From Acetatifactor sp. (lineage in GTDB: Bacteria > Bacillota > Clostridia > Lachnospirales > Lachnospiraceae), in NCBI GenBank assembly GCA_022511465.1, contig JAFLRM010000010.1, forward strand, positions 1 to 64,000: a stretch of DNA of 64,000 nucleotides, written 5' to 3'. The position numbers were made by a program, and so were the translations under genes. A model generated the notes under the pieces. It was not told the origin of the DNA. It did no database searches and saw nothing but the letters and a program-made list of their open reading frames with translations. The stretch's first letter is position 1, and every line of letters starts with the position of its first letter. This document shows, in pieces, positions 1-8,032 of this stretch.

Positions 1-445
1 AGCTCCACGAGTTAGAGCCATAGAACATGACAATCTGGTTTCCGCTATAAAGTACAATATCCCCGGCTGAAGTAGTAGTCTGGTGATTATCGGTGGTCAG
101 GCTTGTTCCAAGGGGACCGACCTTTTCAAAGCCGGAATAATCTTCCATACTGATGGAGATTGGTGCTTCCTTCATCATTTCAATCAGCTCACTGGTAGTA
201 GCGTTATCTTCCAGCGTTGCAGTAAAAGTTGTATCGCCTATCTGCACATTCATTTTCATGCCTATGTCCTCCGTTTTCACTTCAGTTTCAGAATCAGAAA
301 TATCAATATCTGCTTCTGTTTCCGTCTGTTGATTACTGTCCGAGGGTAAATATTCAGCTTCCGATGACGGTTCTGTCTTTCCACATGCGGTCATCCCCAT
401 AATCAGAACTAGGGCTGCAAGAATGCTAAAAAACTTTTTCATCAT
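1..445 (-). CDS. Cyclophilin-like fold lipoprotein, 3' end cut by the window edge
   Basis: The N-terminus has a lipoprotein signal peptide (MMKKFF, hydrophobic core, lipobox LIMGMTAC), so the protein should be anchored outside the membrane. A Ser/Glu/Asp-rich linker follows, then a domain starting near residue 60 with VQIGDTTFTATL, PISISMEDYSGFEKVG and GDIVLYSGNQIVMFYG. That pattern fits the bacterial cyclophilin-like family (PF18050 type), whose molecular role is unknown. The start is set by GGAGG six bases before ATG at 445. This ATG overlaps the stop codon of the upstream dehydrogenase gene (ATGA), which indicates translational coupling. The gene runs off the left edge at about residue 148, so the C-terminus is not seen. 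A second lipoprotein of the same type lies at 1283..1912. Confidence 0.72.
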   Translation of the reverse strand, partial: MMKKFFSILAALVLIMGMTACGKTEPSSEAEYLPSDSNQQTETEADIDISDSETEVKTEDIGMKMNVQIGDTTFTATLEDNATTSELIEMMKEAPISISMEDYSGFEKVGPLGTSLTTDNHQTTTSAGDIVLYSGNQIVMFYGSNSWS

Positions 446-1212
446 AGGAATCCTCCATTGCAGACCTGCAGAACCTGACCACGGACGGCACGTCCCATCT
501 TGCTGGCAAGATACAGACAAGCATACGCCTGATCGATTGCCTCACATTCCGGACCGGGAAAATACACATAGTGCCCGCTGTATTCCAACATCTTTGCTCC
601 TCCTGGCTGCTCACCGGCTTTGTTGGCGAGATGCGCCGGAGTGATCGTTGCGCCAGGTGCAACCGCATTGCAGCGGATGTTTGTATCTACCAGACGCATA
701 GCCACATTTTTTGTCAAGGTATTCAAAGCACCTTTGGTAGAAGTATAAGTCGCTCCGCAGAATGGGCGGGTGCCGTTGACGGAAGAAATATTGATAATTA
801 CACCGTCATTTTTCGGCATAAAGATCTTTAATGCCTCTCGGATATAACGCATCGGACCGCCCAGATTGGTGTTCATAACATACATCATCCAATCATCATC
901 AGTTTCGTCGATCATTTTCTGCTCTCCGATACCGGCGTTGTTAATGAGAATATCTAAATCACCGAATTCTTTTATTGTTTCGGCAAATACTCTTTGCGTA
1001 TCCTCCAATGAACATACATCTGCAACAACGCCTATTGCCCTTCCGCCTTTTGCACGAATGCCCTCTACCACCGCGTCCAATTTATCGCGACCACGCGCCG
1101 TCAGTACTACTGAAGCACCTTCTTCAGCGAATAATTCCGCCATTGTCTGCCCCATTCCGTAGCTGGCTCCGGTGATGATTGCGACCTTGCCCTCCAGCAT
1201 TTGTCTTTCCAT
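442..1212 (-). CDS. Short-chain dehydrogenase/reductase (SDR), NAD(P)-dependent
   Basis: This is a classical SDR of 256 residues, the usual length. The cofactor motif is TGASYGMG at residues 14-21, NNAG is at 91-94, the catalytic Ser is about S143, and the YxxxK motif is Y156/K160. The substrate is probably a hydroxyl or carbonyl compound, but it cannot be read from the sequence. The start follows AAGGAGG seven bases upstream. The stop overlaps the start of the cyclophilin-like lipoprotein, and an AT-rich 70-base gap separates the gene from the upstream lipoprotein gene. It may therefore belong to the same long transcript or use its own weak promoter. Confidence 0.85.
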   Translation of the reverse strand: MERQMLEGKVAIITGASYGMGQTMAELFAEEGASVVLTARGRDKLDAVVEGIRAKGGRAIGVVADVCSLEDTQRVFAETIKEFGDLDILINNAGIGEQKMIDETDDDWMMYVMNTNLGGPMRYIREALKIFMPKNDGVIINISSVNGTRPFCGATYTSTKGALNTLTKNVAMRLVDTNIRCNAVAPGATITPAHLANKAGEQPGGAKMLEYSGHYVYFPGPECEAIDQAYACLYLASKMGRAVRGQVLQVCNGGFL

Positions 1213-1282
1213 ATGAAATCCTCCTTATTTCATTATATATTTTTTTGTATTATATTTAATGTTACCTAATCAATGATGTGGT

Positions 1283-1912
1283 TTATTCAATGGTCTTTGT
1301 AATCCAAAAATAGACATCTACCCCCCATGTATCACCCAAATTGGATTCATAGGCATCCTGCACTGCTTCCGCCAAGCCCTCCGTATCGGTATAATAGCCC
1401 ACTGGGGTTGCTGTGATATTTACATCTGTCATATCCTTGAAATAAAAACGGAGCTGTCCATCACCGAACAGATACAATTCGCCCACTTTGACATCGGTGA
1501 TAGTTGTTTCATCATCTCTAGTATAAGTTCCTCTTACCCTTTGCGCTACAAAACCACTTTCTTCATCATAGGTATAGGTGGGAAACAGCAAACCGGAACC
1601 TGAAAGATAGTCCAACATAGTAATGGCTGCGCTGTTGTTATACATATCGACCGACCACTCCTTCTGTCCATCCCTGCCAATACGAACGGATACTGCATTT
1701 TCCAGAATATCTCCCTCATAGGCAGTTTGGCTGTTTTCATTTTGTAAGTCATCAGCCGCACTGTTATCAGAAGATGGCTCCTCTGAATTACTTGGGTTGA
1801 TCACTTCTGACGGAGGTGATCCCGGATCTTCCTCCTGTGAACCGCATCCCGTGAATGCAGTCATGCTCAGGGCAAGCACTAAGGTCATGATCAATGTGGT
1901 AAATTTTTTCAT
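1283..1912 (-). CDS. Cyclophilin-like fold lipoprotein
   Basis: The start at 1912 (MKKFTTLIM) is preferred over the longer frame at 1936 because AAAGGAG lies seven bases upstream. The longer frame would overlap the permease gene and spoil the signal peptide. The signal sequence ends in a lipobox (MTAFTGC). A long acidic Ser/Asn/Glu linker follows, then a domain with SVDMYNNSAAITMLDYL and GELYLFGDGQLRFYFKD. That domain resembles the family seen in the lipoprotein at the left edge (PF18050 type). The gene lies 13 bases downstream of the FtsX-type permease and is likely co-transcribed with it, perhaps as an extracellular partner. Function is unknown. Confidence 0.68.
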   Translation of the reverse strand: MKKFTTLIMTLVLALSMTAFTGCGSQEEDPGSPPSEVINPSNSEEPSSDNSAADDLQNENSQTAYEGDILENAVSVRIGRDGQKEWSVDMYNNSAAITMLDYLSGSGLLFPTYTYDEESGFVAQRVRGTYTRDDETTITDVKVGELYLFGDGQLRFYFKDMTDVNITATPVGYYTDTEGLAEAVQDAYESNLGDTWGVDVYFWITKTIE

Positions 1913-1925
1913 GTTAGCATCTCCT

Positions 1926-4265
1926 TTACTCTTCATTTTCAGAAATTAACTTTACTATACTTACCTGCTTTAATTTTGCAGAGAAAACAAGCGCAAATAT
2001 AAAGAACAAAAGCGGGATTGCAAGCATCGGAAGGATCGTCCCTAAGATACTGAATCCGGAATGGAATTCTCCGATTCCAAACATCTTAAAGATCCTACCT
2101 ATCGCGGGATCCCCGAAGAATGTAGAAAAACACATGCCGATTCCCGTTCCGATGATCACTACGATCAAAAATCTGAGCGCAAAGGAAAGCCTCAGTCTGC
2201 CGGATGACATTCCCATGCTTTTGTAAATCGCCATTTTCCCGGTTTCCGACTGCAACAGCTTACTTGCCGTAAGAGCTACAGACACCAGAATAAACAGGGT
2301 GGCAACCAGATAAATGATGCCGATCAATGTGTGCATCACAAACACGATCCCACTAAGCCCCGACCAGCTGTTGGTGTGGACATCAATACCCCGGTAATGC
2401 TCCTGTAAATATACAAACGCATAATCACGCATGGAACTGTTCTCCAAAATGTAATGGTAACACCAGATATATCCGGTAATATCCCCAATCTTGGAATACC
2501 CCTCAAGACTCATGCCGATGTTGCTCCCCATGCCGTTGGCACATTGATAGGTGCCGGACACGGTATAGGTTTCCATCCGCCCGTTAGCCGCCACACGGAC
2601 GGTATCCCCAATCGTCAATCCCATTTCATTTGCCACCGTGTCTGTGATCAGAATGCTGTTTCCGTCACAGACTTTACCGGAGAGTACATGAAACCATTTG
2701 GTATCATTCAACACATTCGCCGTATATTCCTGCCCGTTCACGGTAACGCTCTGCATGGCCAGTTCATAGGTTTCCTGTATAGGGGAATACCAGTTGATGA
2801 TCCGCTCAATTTCATCCATTGGAACCGACTCATTAAAAGGCTGTACACCCAAGTCATGATCGGCGACGCTGAAAGTATTCATCAACCCCTCTCCGTTTGA
2901 ACCGAGCCATGTCCCCATGCGGCCGATCACAGACAAAAATAAGACAAGAAACGCTGAGATCATACAAATCGCTATATATTTCCGCTTGCCTGACCGAATC
3001 TCCCGCAAAGCAATATCCAGACCGAGAAAGCGTTTCCGAAGGGCAGATGTGATCCTTTTCCCGCCGCCAGTTTCCCTGATGGTCTGCATCGGTGCAATCA
3101 GCAGAATCTTTCTTGTGCGCAAGAATAAGAATACGGCGAACAGCAGTAAAAGTCCCAACAGAATCGGCAATACTACGCCTATAGGAAAAGACACCGCAAC
3201 CAACAATCCGGTAGAGGATACCATCGCTCTTGCCAGCAGCCCGGCAACTCCCAAAGCAGGTGCCAGACCGAAAAGCAATCCTGCCAAAACGGTACCACCA
3301 TAAAGTGTCAGATATATCCCACGCAGTCCACTGCCTGAGACACCCATGGCTTTCAAAACAGCCATATCCTGCTTTTCCTGCTCTACCACCACAGATAAGC
3401 TGTGTCCGATGATGATCAGGCAGATCACTAAAAGAACCACGGAAAATGCAATGAAAAAGCCGGACAAAATGTTTTGCAAAAGCAACATATAATTCAGGAT
3501 AGACTGCTGTCCATAGGTAAACTCCGTGTATAGGGGAATATCCGTGGACTCATTGATCTGTCTGTGAAAATCCAAATCGGATAACCCACTGTCTGCACGT
3601 TGAAAGACGTGAAGCATCGCTCCGGTTCTGCCAAGGACATCCACTTCCGCCGTCTGAGTAATTACTTCTTTCATTTCTGTCCAATCGCTTTCATTGATCA
3701 GAAAACTTTTCATGTCGATCATAGAACTGCCCATGAACGCATCCGCAAAATAACCGACAACCGTAAGGCTTTTGGTTTCGTTTGATGACCGTGTCAGTTC
3801 AAACTGAATGGTATCTCCGATCTGCACATCAAAGCTGGAGCTGAGCGCCGGAGAGATATAGACTGTTCCCGGCAAGATTTCCGGTATGGGCTGCAAGGTT
3901 CCATCTGCGAACTGAAAATGATATGGCACTGATCCGTCATAGGTAAGAAGCTGTCCCTCGTTATCGGAATAACTGCCGTTTATCTCATAATCTACAAAAA
4001 TAAGCGGCTGACTGAGAACATGATCCACACCCGGTATGCTTTCCAATTCTGCTTCAAGTCCCTCCGGCTGCCCGCTGACCCAGATTGTAAAATTGCCAAA
4101 TCCCAATCGGCGCATTTCGTTTTCTACGAAATTTAACCCACTCATGTATATGGTCAACGCAGAAAAAAGACACAGCGAGAGAAGAAACACCAGCAGAAAA
4201 ACTTGAGCTATACTTCCCTTTTGTTTTTTTATGGCTGCCTTCAGCAGCATCCGATACTTTCCCAT
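1926..4265 (-). CDS. ABC transporter permease, FtsX/MacB-like (779 residues)
   Basis: The permease has an N-terminal membrane segment (about residues 18-42) and a large extracytoplasmic domain (about 45-285). A first FtsX block with membrane helices and the motif KAMGVSGSGLR follows, then a second extracellular region and a C-terminal FtsX block with KSMGMSSGRLR. This duplicated layout is typical of clostridial permeases that pair with a LolD/MacB-type ATPase and act in peptide or antibiotic resistance, or in lipoprotein handling. The substrate cannot be assigned. The start is placed at 4265, one base after the ATPase stop, because the upstream 61 codons lie inside the ATPase gene. It is followed closely by a lipoprotein gene. 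Confidence 0.85.
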   Translation of the reverse strand: MGKYRMLLKAAIKKQKGSIAQVFLLVFLLSLCLFSALTIYMSGLNFVENEMRRLGFGNFTIWVSGQPEGLEAELESIPGVDHVLSQPLIFVDYEINGSYSDNEGQLLTYDGSVPYHFQFADGTLQPIPEILPGTVYISPALSSSFDVQIGDTIQFELTRSSNETKSLTVVGYFADAFMGSSMIDMKSFLINESDWTEMKEVITQTAEVDVLGRTGAMLHVFQRADSGLSDLDFHRQINESTDIPLYTEFTYGQQSILNYMLLLQNILSGFFIAFSVVLLVICLIIIGHSLSVVVEQEKQDMAVLKAMGVSGSGLRGIYLTLYGGTVLAGLLFGLAPALGVAGLLARAMVSSTGLLVAVSFPIGVVLPILLGLLLLFAVFLFLRTRKILLIAPMQTIRETGGGKRITSALRKRFLGLDIALREIRSGKRKYIAICMISAFLVLFLSVIGRMGTWLGSNGEGLMNTFSVADHDLGVQPFNESVPMDEIERIINWYSPIQETYELAMQSVTVNGQEYTANVLNDTKWFHVLSGKVCDGNSILITDTVANEMGLTIGDTVRVAANGRMETYTVSGTYQCANGMGSNIGMSLEGYSKIGDITGYIWCYHYILENSSMRDYAFVYLQEHYRGIDVHTNSWSGLSGIVFVMHTLIGIIYLVATLFILVSVALTASKLLQSETGKMAIYKSMGMSSGRLRLSFALRFLIVVIIGTGIGMCFSTFFGDPAIGRIFKMFGIGEFHSGFSILGTILPMLAIPLLFFIFALVFSAKLKQVSIVKLISENEE

Positions 4266-4266
4266 A

Positions 4267-5010
4267 CTACCACCCAAGCCCTTCCAGCCAAGCGGATAGC
4301 TTTTCTTCCCGTGACCGGTCTTTTCCTGCATAGATGGGCAGCTCCAACCCACTGATAATGGCACCATCCTCCAAATACAAAATACGGTTTCCCCGTAAAG
4401 CCGCTTCTCTGTCATGGGTGACAAGCAACACAGACTGACCTGCCTCATGAAGCGAGGATAGGAGATTCAGAACCTCCTCCGAATTCGCCTTATTCAAGGC
4501 ACCGGTCGGCTCATCGGCAAAAAGGATCGTCGGCTTATTGATTGCTGCCCTTGCAACAGCAGCCCTTTGGGCTTCGCCACCTGATACTTGTGATGGCAGT
4601 CTGTCTTTTGCACCGTTAAGATTCATCCAATTGATAAGATCATCGGCGCGCAGTTTCGTTTCCTTCTCTGACAGGTTGCCGATAAGCCCCGCCATCTGTA
4701 TGTTCTCAAGAAGTGTCAAATTACTGATCAGATGGGTACGCTGGAACACAAACCCGAATTCCTCCGCCCGAAGCTGCGTCAGTTCCTTTTCCGAGGCATT
4801 TGTGATATCCTTCCCTTGATAAGACAATTGACCACCGCTTAACCGATCCATTCCGCTTAAAGCATAGAGCAGCGTTGATTTTCCCGAACCGGAGGAACCC
4901 ATGATCACCGTAAAGTCTCCGGCATAGATTTCCACATCAATCCCATGCAGGACAATATTTTCACCAAAGGATTTTGTTATGCCCTTTCCTGATAATATTA
5001 CCTCTTTCAT
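4267..5010 (-). CDS. ABC transporter ATP-binding protein, LolD/MacB type
   Basis: This is a 247-residue ATPase that should energise the adjoining FtsX-like permease. Walker A is at about residues 38-46 (GSSGSGKST), the Q-loop Gln is at 90, the signature VSGGEAQR is at 142-149, Walker B (ILFADEP) is at 162-168, and the switch His is in LVTHDREAA. The family exports or extracts substrates through mechanotransmission. Cognate substrates include antimicrobial peptides and lipoproteins, but none can be named here. It is translated in an operon with the upstream small helical protein (10-base gap) and the downstream permease (1-base gap). Confidence 0.93.
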   Translation of the reverse strand: MKEVILSGKGITKSFGENIVLHGIDVEIYAGDFTVIMGSSGSGKSTLLYALSGMDRLSGGQLSYQGKDITNASEKELTQLRAEEFGFVFQRTHLISNLTLLENIQMAGLIGNLSEKETKLRADDLINWMNLNGAKDRLPSQVSGGEAQRAAVARAAINKPTILFADEPTGALNKANSEEVLNLLSSLHEAGQSVLLVTHDREAALRGNRILYLEDGAIISGLELPIYAGKDRSREEKLSAWLEGLGW

Positions 5011-5020
5011 GCTAACCTCG

Positions 5021-5236
5021 TTACATGTTTTCTACTTTTGCTATCATGTAGTCCAGACAAGCTAATTTTTCCCTGTCTGTTTTCAGCTTTACATTTTGTA
5101 TACTGCGAAACTGGCGCAACAGTCGCTCCTGTCCCTGCTTATTTCCGGAATTCAGATACTGCTGATACAATGCAACTATCTCATCAGCAGCGCCTGCTTC
5201 CTGTAACTTTTGGCAAAACGTCAAATCTTTTTCCAT
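5021..5236 (-). CDS. Small helical protein, family member A (71 residues)
   Basis: I do not recognise a named family. The start at 5236 follows GGGGAG in front of ATG; the longer reading at 5281 lacks a ribosome binding site. The protein is predicted to be helical and soluble. It aligns with two other small proteins in this window (6888..7121 and 12888..13160) over the pattern L.EAG, a middle Arg-rich helix, and a C-terminal CLDYMI segment. The ending resembles the helical tail of MerR-type effector proteins, but no DNA-binding domain is present. It is the first gene of the operon that encodes the ABC transporter and lies divergent to the LysR gene at 5412. Confidence 0.6.
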   Translation of the reverse strand: MEKDLTFCQKLQEAGAADEIVALYQQYLNSGNKQGQERLLRQFRSIQNVKLKTDREKLACLDYMIAKVENM

Positions 5237-5302
5237 GCCGTTTTCTCCCCTGAGATTATAGTTACAGTTCACACTGCACAAATGCTATTTCATTACACAA
5301 TA

Positions 5303-5332
5303 ATTATACTCCGCTTTCTTGACAGATAACAA
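5303..5332 (-). promoter_or_regulatory. Promoter for operon A (small protein, ABC transporter)
   Basis: On the minus strand TTGTTA (5327-5332) is followed after 18 bases by TATAAT (5303-5308). The start codon lies about 65 bases downstream. The -35 element overlaps the end of the conserved operator at 5327..5371. Confidence 0.6.
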
Positions 5333-5347
5333 ATAGCTATATAGAAT
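5319..5347 (+). promoter_or_regulatory. Promoter for the first LysR gene
   Basis: TTGACA (5319-5324) and TAGAAT (5342-5347) are separated by 17 bases. The promoter overlaps the conserved operator and the divergent promoter of operon A, an arrangement typical of LysR autoregulation. Confidence 0.6.
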
Positions 5348-5371
5348 ATACTTGTATAGGTTTTGGGAATG
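5327..5371. promoter_or_regulatory. Putative LysR operator, copy 1
   Basis: This 45-base block begins TAACAAATAGCTATA and ends GGAATG. It is matched at about three quarters of positions by 10568..10612 in front of operon B. The two copies have the same spacing of the conserved parts TAACAAATA, CTATA, AGAAT, ATAG and GGAATG. It overlaps both divergent promoters. Confidence 0.55.
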
Positions 5372-5411
5372 TTTATTTGCATTCCTCTCATAAACGATAG
5401 GAGCTAGTATC

Positions 5412-6302
5412 ATGATTGAAACCCGATTATTACAATATTTCTTAGCAATCGCTGAAGAACAGAGCATCACCCGTGCCGCTGAGTATCTCCATATAACACA
5501 GCCCACCTTGTCCAAACAGATGATGGATTTGGAAGAAAGTCTCGGAAAACAGTTATTGGTCCGTGGCAAGAAAAAGGTAACACTGACAGAGGACGGTGCA
5601 TATCTTCGTAACCGAGCACAGGAAATCATTGCCCTTATGGAAAGTACGGAAGCGTCTTTCCGTGGAAACGAGTATGCCATTACCGGCGATGTATTCATCG
5701 GTTGTGGCGAACACCGCAGCTCCTATCCCATCATGCAAATGATTCACTCAATCCAGGAAGAACATCCCGATATTCATTTTCATTTTTTCAGCGGTAATGC
5801 TGACGCCATTGTTGAAAGGCTTGACAAAGGACTTCTGGACATGGGACTTCTACTGGAACCCGAAATCAACCCACGCTATGATTATCAAAAACTGCCGCTC
5901 TATGAAACATGGGGTGTTCTTATGCGAAAGGATTCTCCTTTTGCCAATCAGGAATCCATTACTTTCAAAGAACTCTCTACCTTGCCAGTAATTATGCCAA
6001 GTCAAACCTCTAACAGCAATCGTATTGCAACATTTTGGCCGGACGCAATGGCATCGCCTCATGTGGTGGCCAGCTATAATTTGATTTACAATGCCGGGCT
6101 TATGGTAGAGGCCGGTATGGGTTATGCCCTATGTATTGATGATCTGATCAATACGGAAGGAAGTCATCCTCTTGCATTTGTTCCGTTGGCACCGGCATTG
6201 CAGTCAAATGTTTATCTTTTCACAAAGAAATATCAGGTCTTTTCCAAGGCTACTAAACTGTTTTTAGATAGACTTCAGGAAGAATTCCTTGAATCATCAT
6301 AA
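5412..6302 (+). CDS. LysR-family transcriptional regulator
   Basis: This is a 296-residue LysR regulator of normal length. Residues 1-60 form the winged HTH (FLAIAEEQSITRAAEYLHITQ, then PTLSKQMMDLEESLG). The rest is a periplasmic-binding-like effector domain beginning near GDVFIGCGE. The start follows AGGAG. It is divergent to operon A, and its last 50 bases overlap the 3' end of the convergent LysE gene of operon B. A shared operator in front of operons A and B suggests it controls both. The inducer is unknown. It is a paralogue of the LysR at 13310 (shared phrases such as FGVLMRKDSP versus WGVLMRKDSP). Confidence 0.93.
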   Translation: MIETRLLQYFLAIAEEQSITRAAEYLHITQPTLSKQMMDLEESLGKQLLVRGKKKVTLTEDGAYLRNRAQEIIALMESTEASFRGNEYAITGDVFIGCGEHRSSYPIMQMIHSIQEEHPDIHFHFFSGNADAIVERLDKGLLDMGLLLEPEINPRYDYQKLPLYETWGVLMRKDSPFANQESITFKELSTLPVIMPSQTSNSNRIATFWPDAMASPHVVASYNLIYNAGLMVEAGMGYALCIDDLINTEGSHPLAFVPLAPALQSNVYLFTKKYQVFSKATKLFLDRLQEEFLESS

Positions 6303-6891
6303 TGATACCAAACAACATCATAAGGCATCCTAAAATGCGGTTTAACCATTCGTAGATATTATTTGTGACCTTTTTACGGAAATGCGCAACCATCCAACTA
6401 AGGGCTGACCACCAGCAAAGTGTCCCCGCCAGGATGCCTAAAATCAAAGCGATTCGTTGCCCGGCATTCAAACCGCCACTGATTCCGAAAGTGGCAAAAG
6501 CGACTATGAAAGATAAAACCGTTGCCGGATTCAAGATTGCCGCTGTAAAAGCAGACAAGAAGTAAAGCACCAATGTTCCTTTGGTATCCTGACGCACCGA
6601 TGCTAACTCCTTTTTCTGTAAAATTGCAACACCAAAAATTAGTATCAGAATTCCTCCAATTATCCGAATAATCGCTTGATATGCTGTCAAAAAATCCGAT
6701 ATAACCGCAATTCCTAATGCACCTACACAAGAATAGATTAAGTCCGCAGCAGACGATCCTGCACCCGTTACCAATCCCGCAAAAAAGCCTTTTTCTATGG
6801 TGCGTTGGATGGTCAATGTGCCAATGGCTCCCGCCGGGACTCCAAACACCAGACCAATTAGCAGTCCTTTAAGAAAATATTCCGCAATCAT
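6253..6891 (-). CDS. LysE-family amino acid / metabolite exporter
   Basis: This 212-residue protein has about six hydrophobic segments. The N-terminal glycine/proline-rich motif (GLVFGVPAGAIGTLTIQRTI) and the central NPATVLSFIVAFATFG are typical of LysE/RhtB exporters. Members expel amino acids or related small molecules, but the substrate here is unknown. It is the last gene of operon B, with its ATG overlapping the stop of the small helical protein gene (ATGA) and AAGGAG just before it. Its 3' end overlaps the LysR gene tail by-tail, so transcription of one could interfere with the other. Confidence 0.85.
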   Translation of the reverse strand: MIAEYFLKGLLIGLVFGVPAGAIGTLTIQRTIEKGFFAGLVTGAGSSAADLIYSCVGALGIAVISDFLTAYQAIIRIIGGILILIFGVAILQKKELASVRQDTKGTLVLYFLSAFTAAILNPATVLSFIVAFATFGISGGLNAGQRIALILGILAGTLCWWSALSWMVAHFRKKVTNNIYEWLNRILGCLMMLFGIIMMIQGILPEVYLKTV

Positions 6892-7121
6892 TTTGGCTGC
6901 TCCTTAAGACTGTAAAGCTGCTCATCCAAAAATTCGATGCAGAACTGCTCTTTATGAATCTCACGAAGCAGTTCTGCCCGCCGTTCCTCCAACCGACAAA
7001 GACTTCCCGTTTTATCGCCGTGTAGAAAACAAGATAAAAAGCAGGTTATCATTGTCTCGCTACATCCGGCATCTATCAGGTTTTGAGTTAGTTCTTCCTC
7101 ATTTTTATAGCCTCTAAACAT
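6888..7121 (-). CDS. Small helical protein, family member B (77 residues)
   Basis: No named family is recognised. The protein looks helical and soluble. The pattern LIDAGCSETMITCF, GDKTGSL, RRAELLREIH, and then QFCIEFLDEQLYSL is shared with the small protein at 12888..13160 and more weakly with that at 5021..5236. The start has AAGGAAG upstream. It lies 17 bases after the DUF3737 gene and is coupled to LysE, so it is part of operon B. In both operons B and C a member of this family sits next to a DUF3737 gene, which suggests a functional link. A role as a small regulator or adaptor is a guess. Confidence 0.65.
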   Translation of the reverse strand: MFRGYKNEEELTQNLIDAGCSETMITCFLSCFLHGDKTGSLCRLEERRAELLREIHKEQFCIEFLDEQLYSLKEQPK

Positions 7122-7138
7122 ATACTATATGCTTCCTT

Positions 7139-8020
7139 TTATGAGATTTTTGTAAATTCTAATTTCGGTTCCTCTTGTCTACAGATAATTTTTGTTTTAG
7201 CAGGATCCACTTTATCTTTTTCAATTGTCAGTTCTGCAATGAAATCTGCTCGAATTACACCACCTAACGGATTTAGAACACTGTCAATTTTACCGATGAT
7301 ATCGGCATCTACGGTGGAATACTCAAAGGCAAGAGTGGTGTTGAGCATCTTGCAGTTTTTCATCACAAGATTGTCAATATAGCACATTCCCTGTAAACTT
7401 TCAATTGTACAGTTGATCAGCGTCAGGTTCCTTGCGTTCCAGCCAAGATACTCGCCGGAAATAAAGGAATCGTACACGGTCACATTTTCACTATTCCAAA
7501 ATGCGTCCTTTGACAGCAGATGAGAATTGCGTATTTCCACATTTCTCGCACCATCAAAGGAATAATTGCCATACAGAGTCAGATCCGAAATTTTTATATT
7601 GTGACTGTTCATGGCAAAGTAATCGCCTTTGGCAGTAACATGCTCCATAGAAACACCATCACAATGCCATAAAGTTTCAGCCGCATTGGGAAAGGATACG
7701 TTTTTAAGCACGACATCTTCACAGCGCCGAAAGTTTTTTGGTGCTTCAATGGCGGAATCCTCCACTGTGATATGTTTGGTATACCACACACCGGCACGCC
7801 CCATTTCAAACCATGTACAATTTTGAACAGAAATGTTCTCCGCATACCAGAGCGGATATTTCCATTTGAACATACAACCAAACAGTTCAATATCATAGCT
7901 TTCCTTCAAAGGCGATTCACCATCCGCAAAAATAGTATCGACGATCCGAAGATTTTGTCCTTGAAAAAGTGCTCGTTCACCAGTCAGATAAGCCTGACGA
8001 TATTCTTTCTTCTCGCCCAT
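7139..8020 (-). CDS. DUF3737 family right-handed beta-helix protein, copy 1
   Basis: This 293-residue protein consists of many short repeats of the kind NxxVxxCxxxxK that build a parallel beta-helix. Examples are ISVQNCTWFEMGRAGVWYT, NVEIRNSHLLSKDAFWNSE and LTLINCTIESLQG. It has no signal peptide, so it is probably cytoplasmic. The family (PF12541) has no proven activity. The start has AGGAGG eight bases upstream. It belongs to operon B, between the PaaK-like gene (12-base gap) and the small helical protein. The copy at 11997..12875 is about 90 percent identical, with divergence concentrated at the last ten residues, so a recent duplication is likely. Confidence 0.85.
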   Translation of the reverse strand: MGEKKEYRQAYLTGERALFQGQNLRIVDTIFADGESPLKESYDIELFGCMFKWKYPLWYAENISVQNCTWFEMGRAGVWYTKHITVEDSAIEAPKNFRRCEDVVLKNVSFPNAAETLWHCDGVSMEHVTAKGDYFAMNSHNIKISDLTLYGNYSFDGARNVEIRNSHLLSKDAFWNSENVTVYDSFISGEYLGWNARNLTLINCTIESLQGMCYIDNLVMKNCKMLNTTLAFEYSTVDADIIGKIDSVLNPLGGVIRADFIAELTIEKDKVDPAKTKIICRQEEPKLEFTKIS

Positions 8021-8032
8021 GTTTTGTTCCTC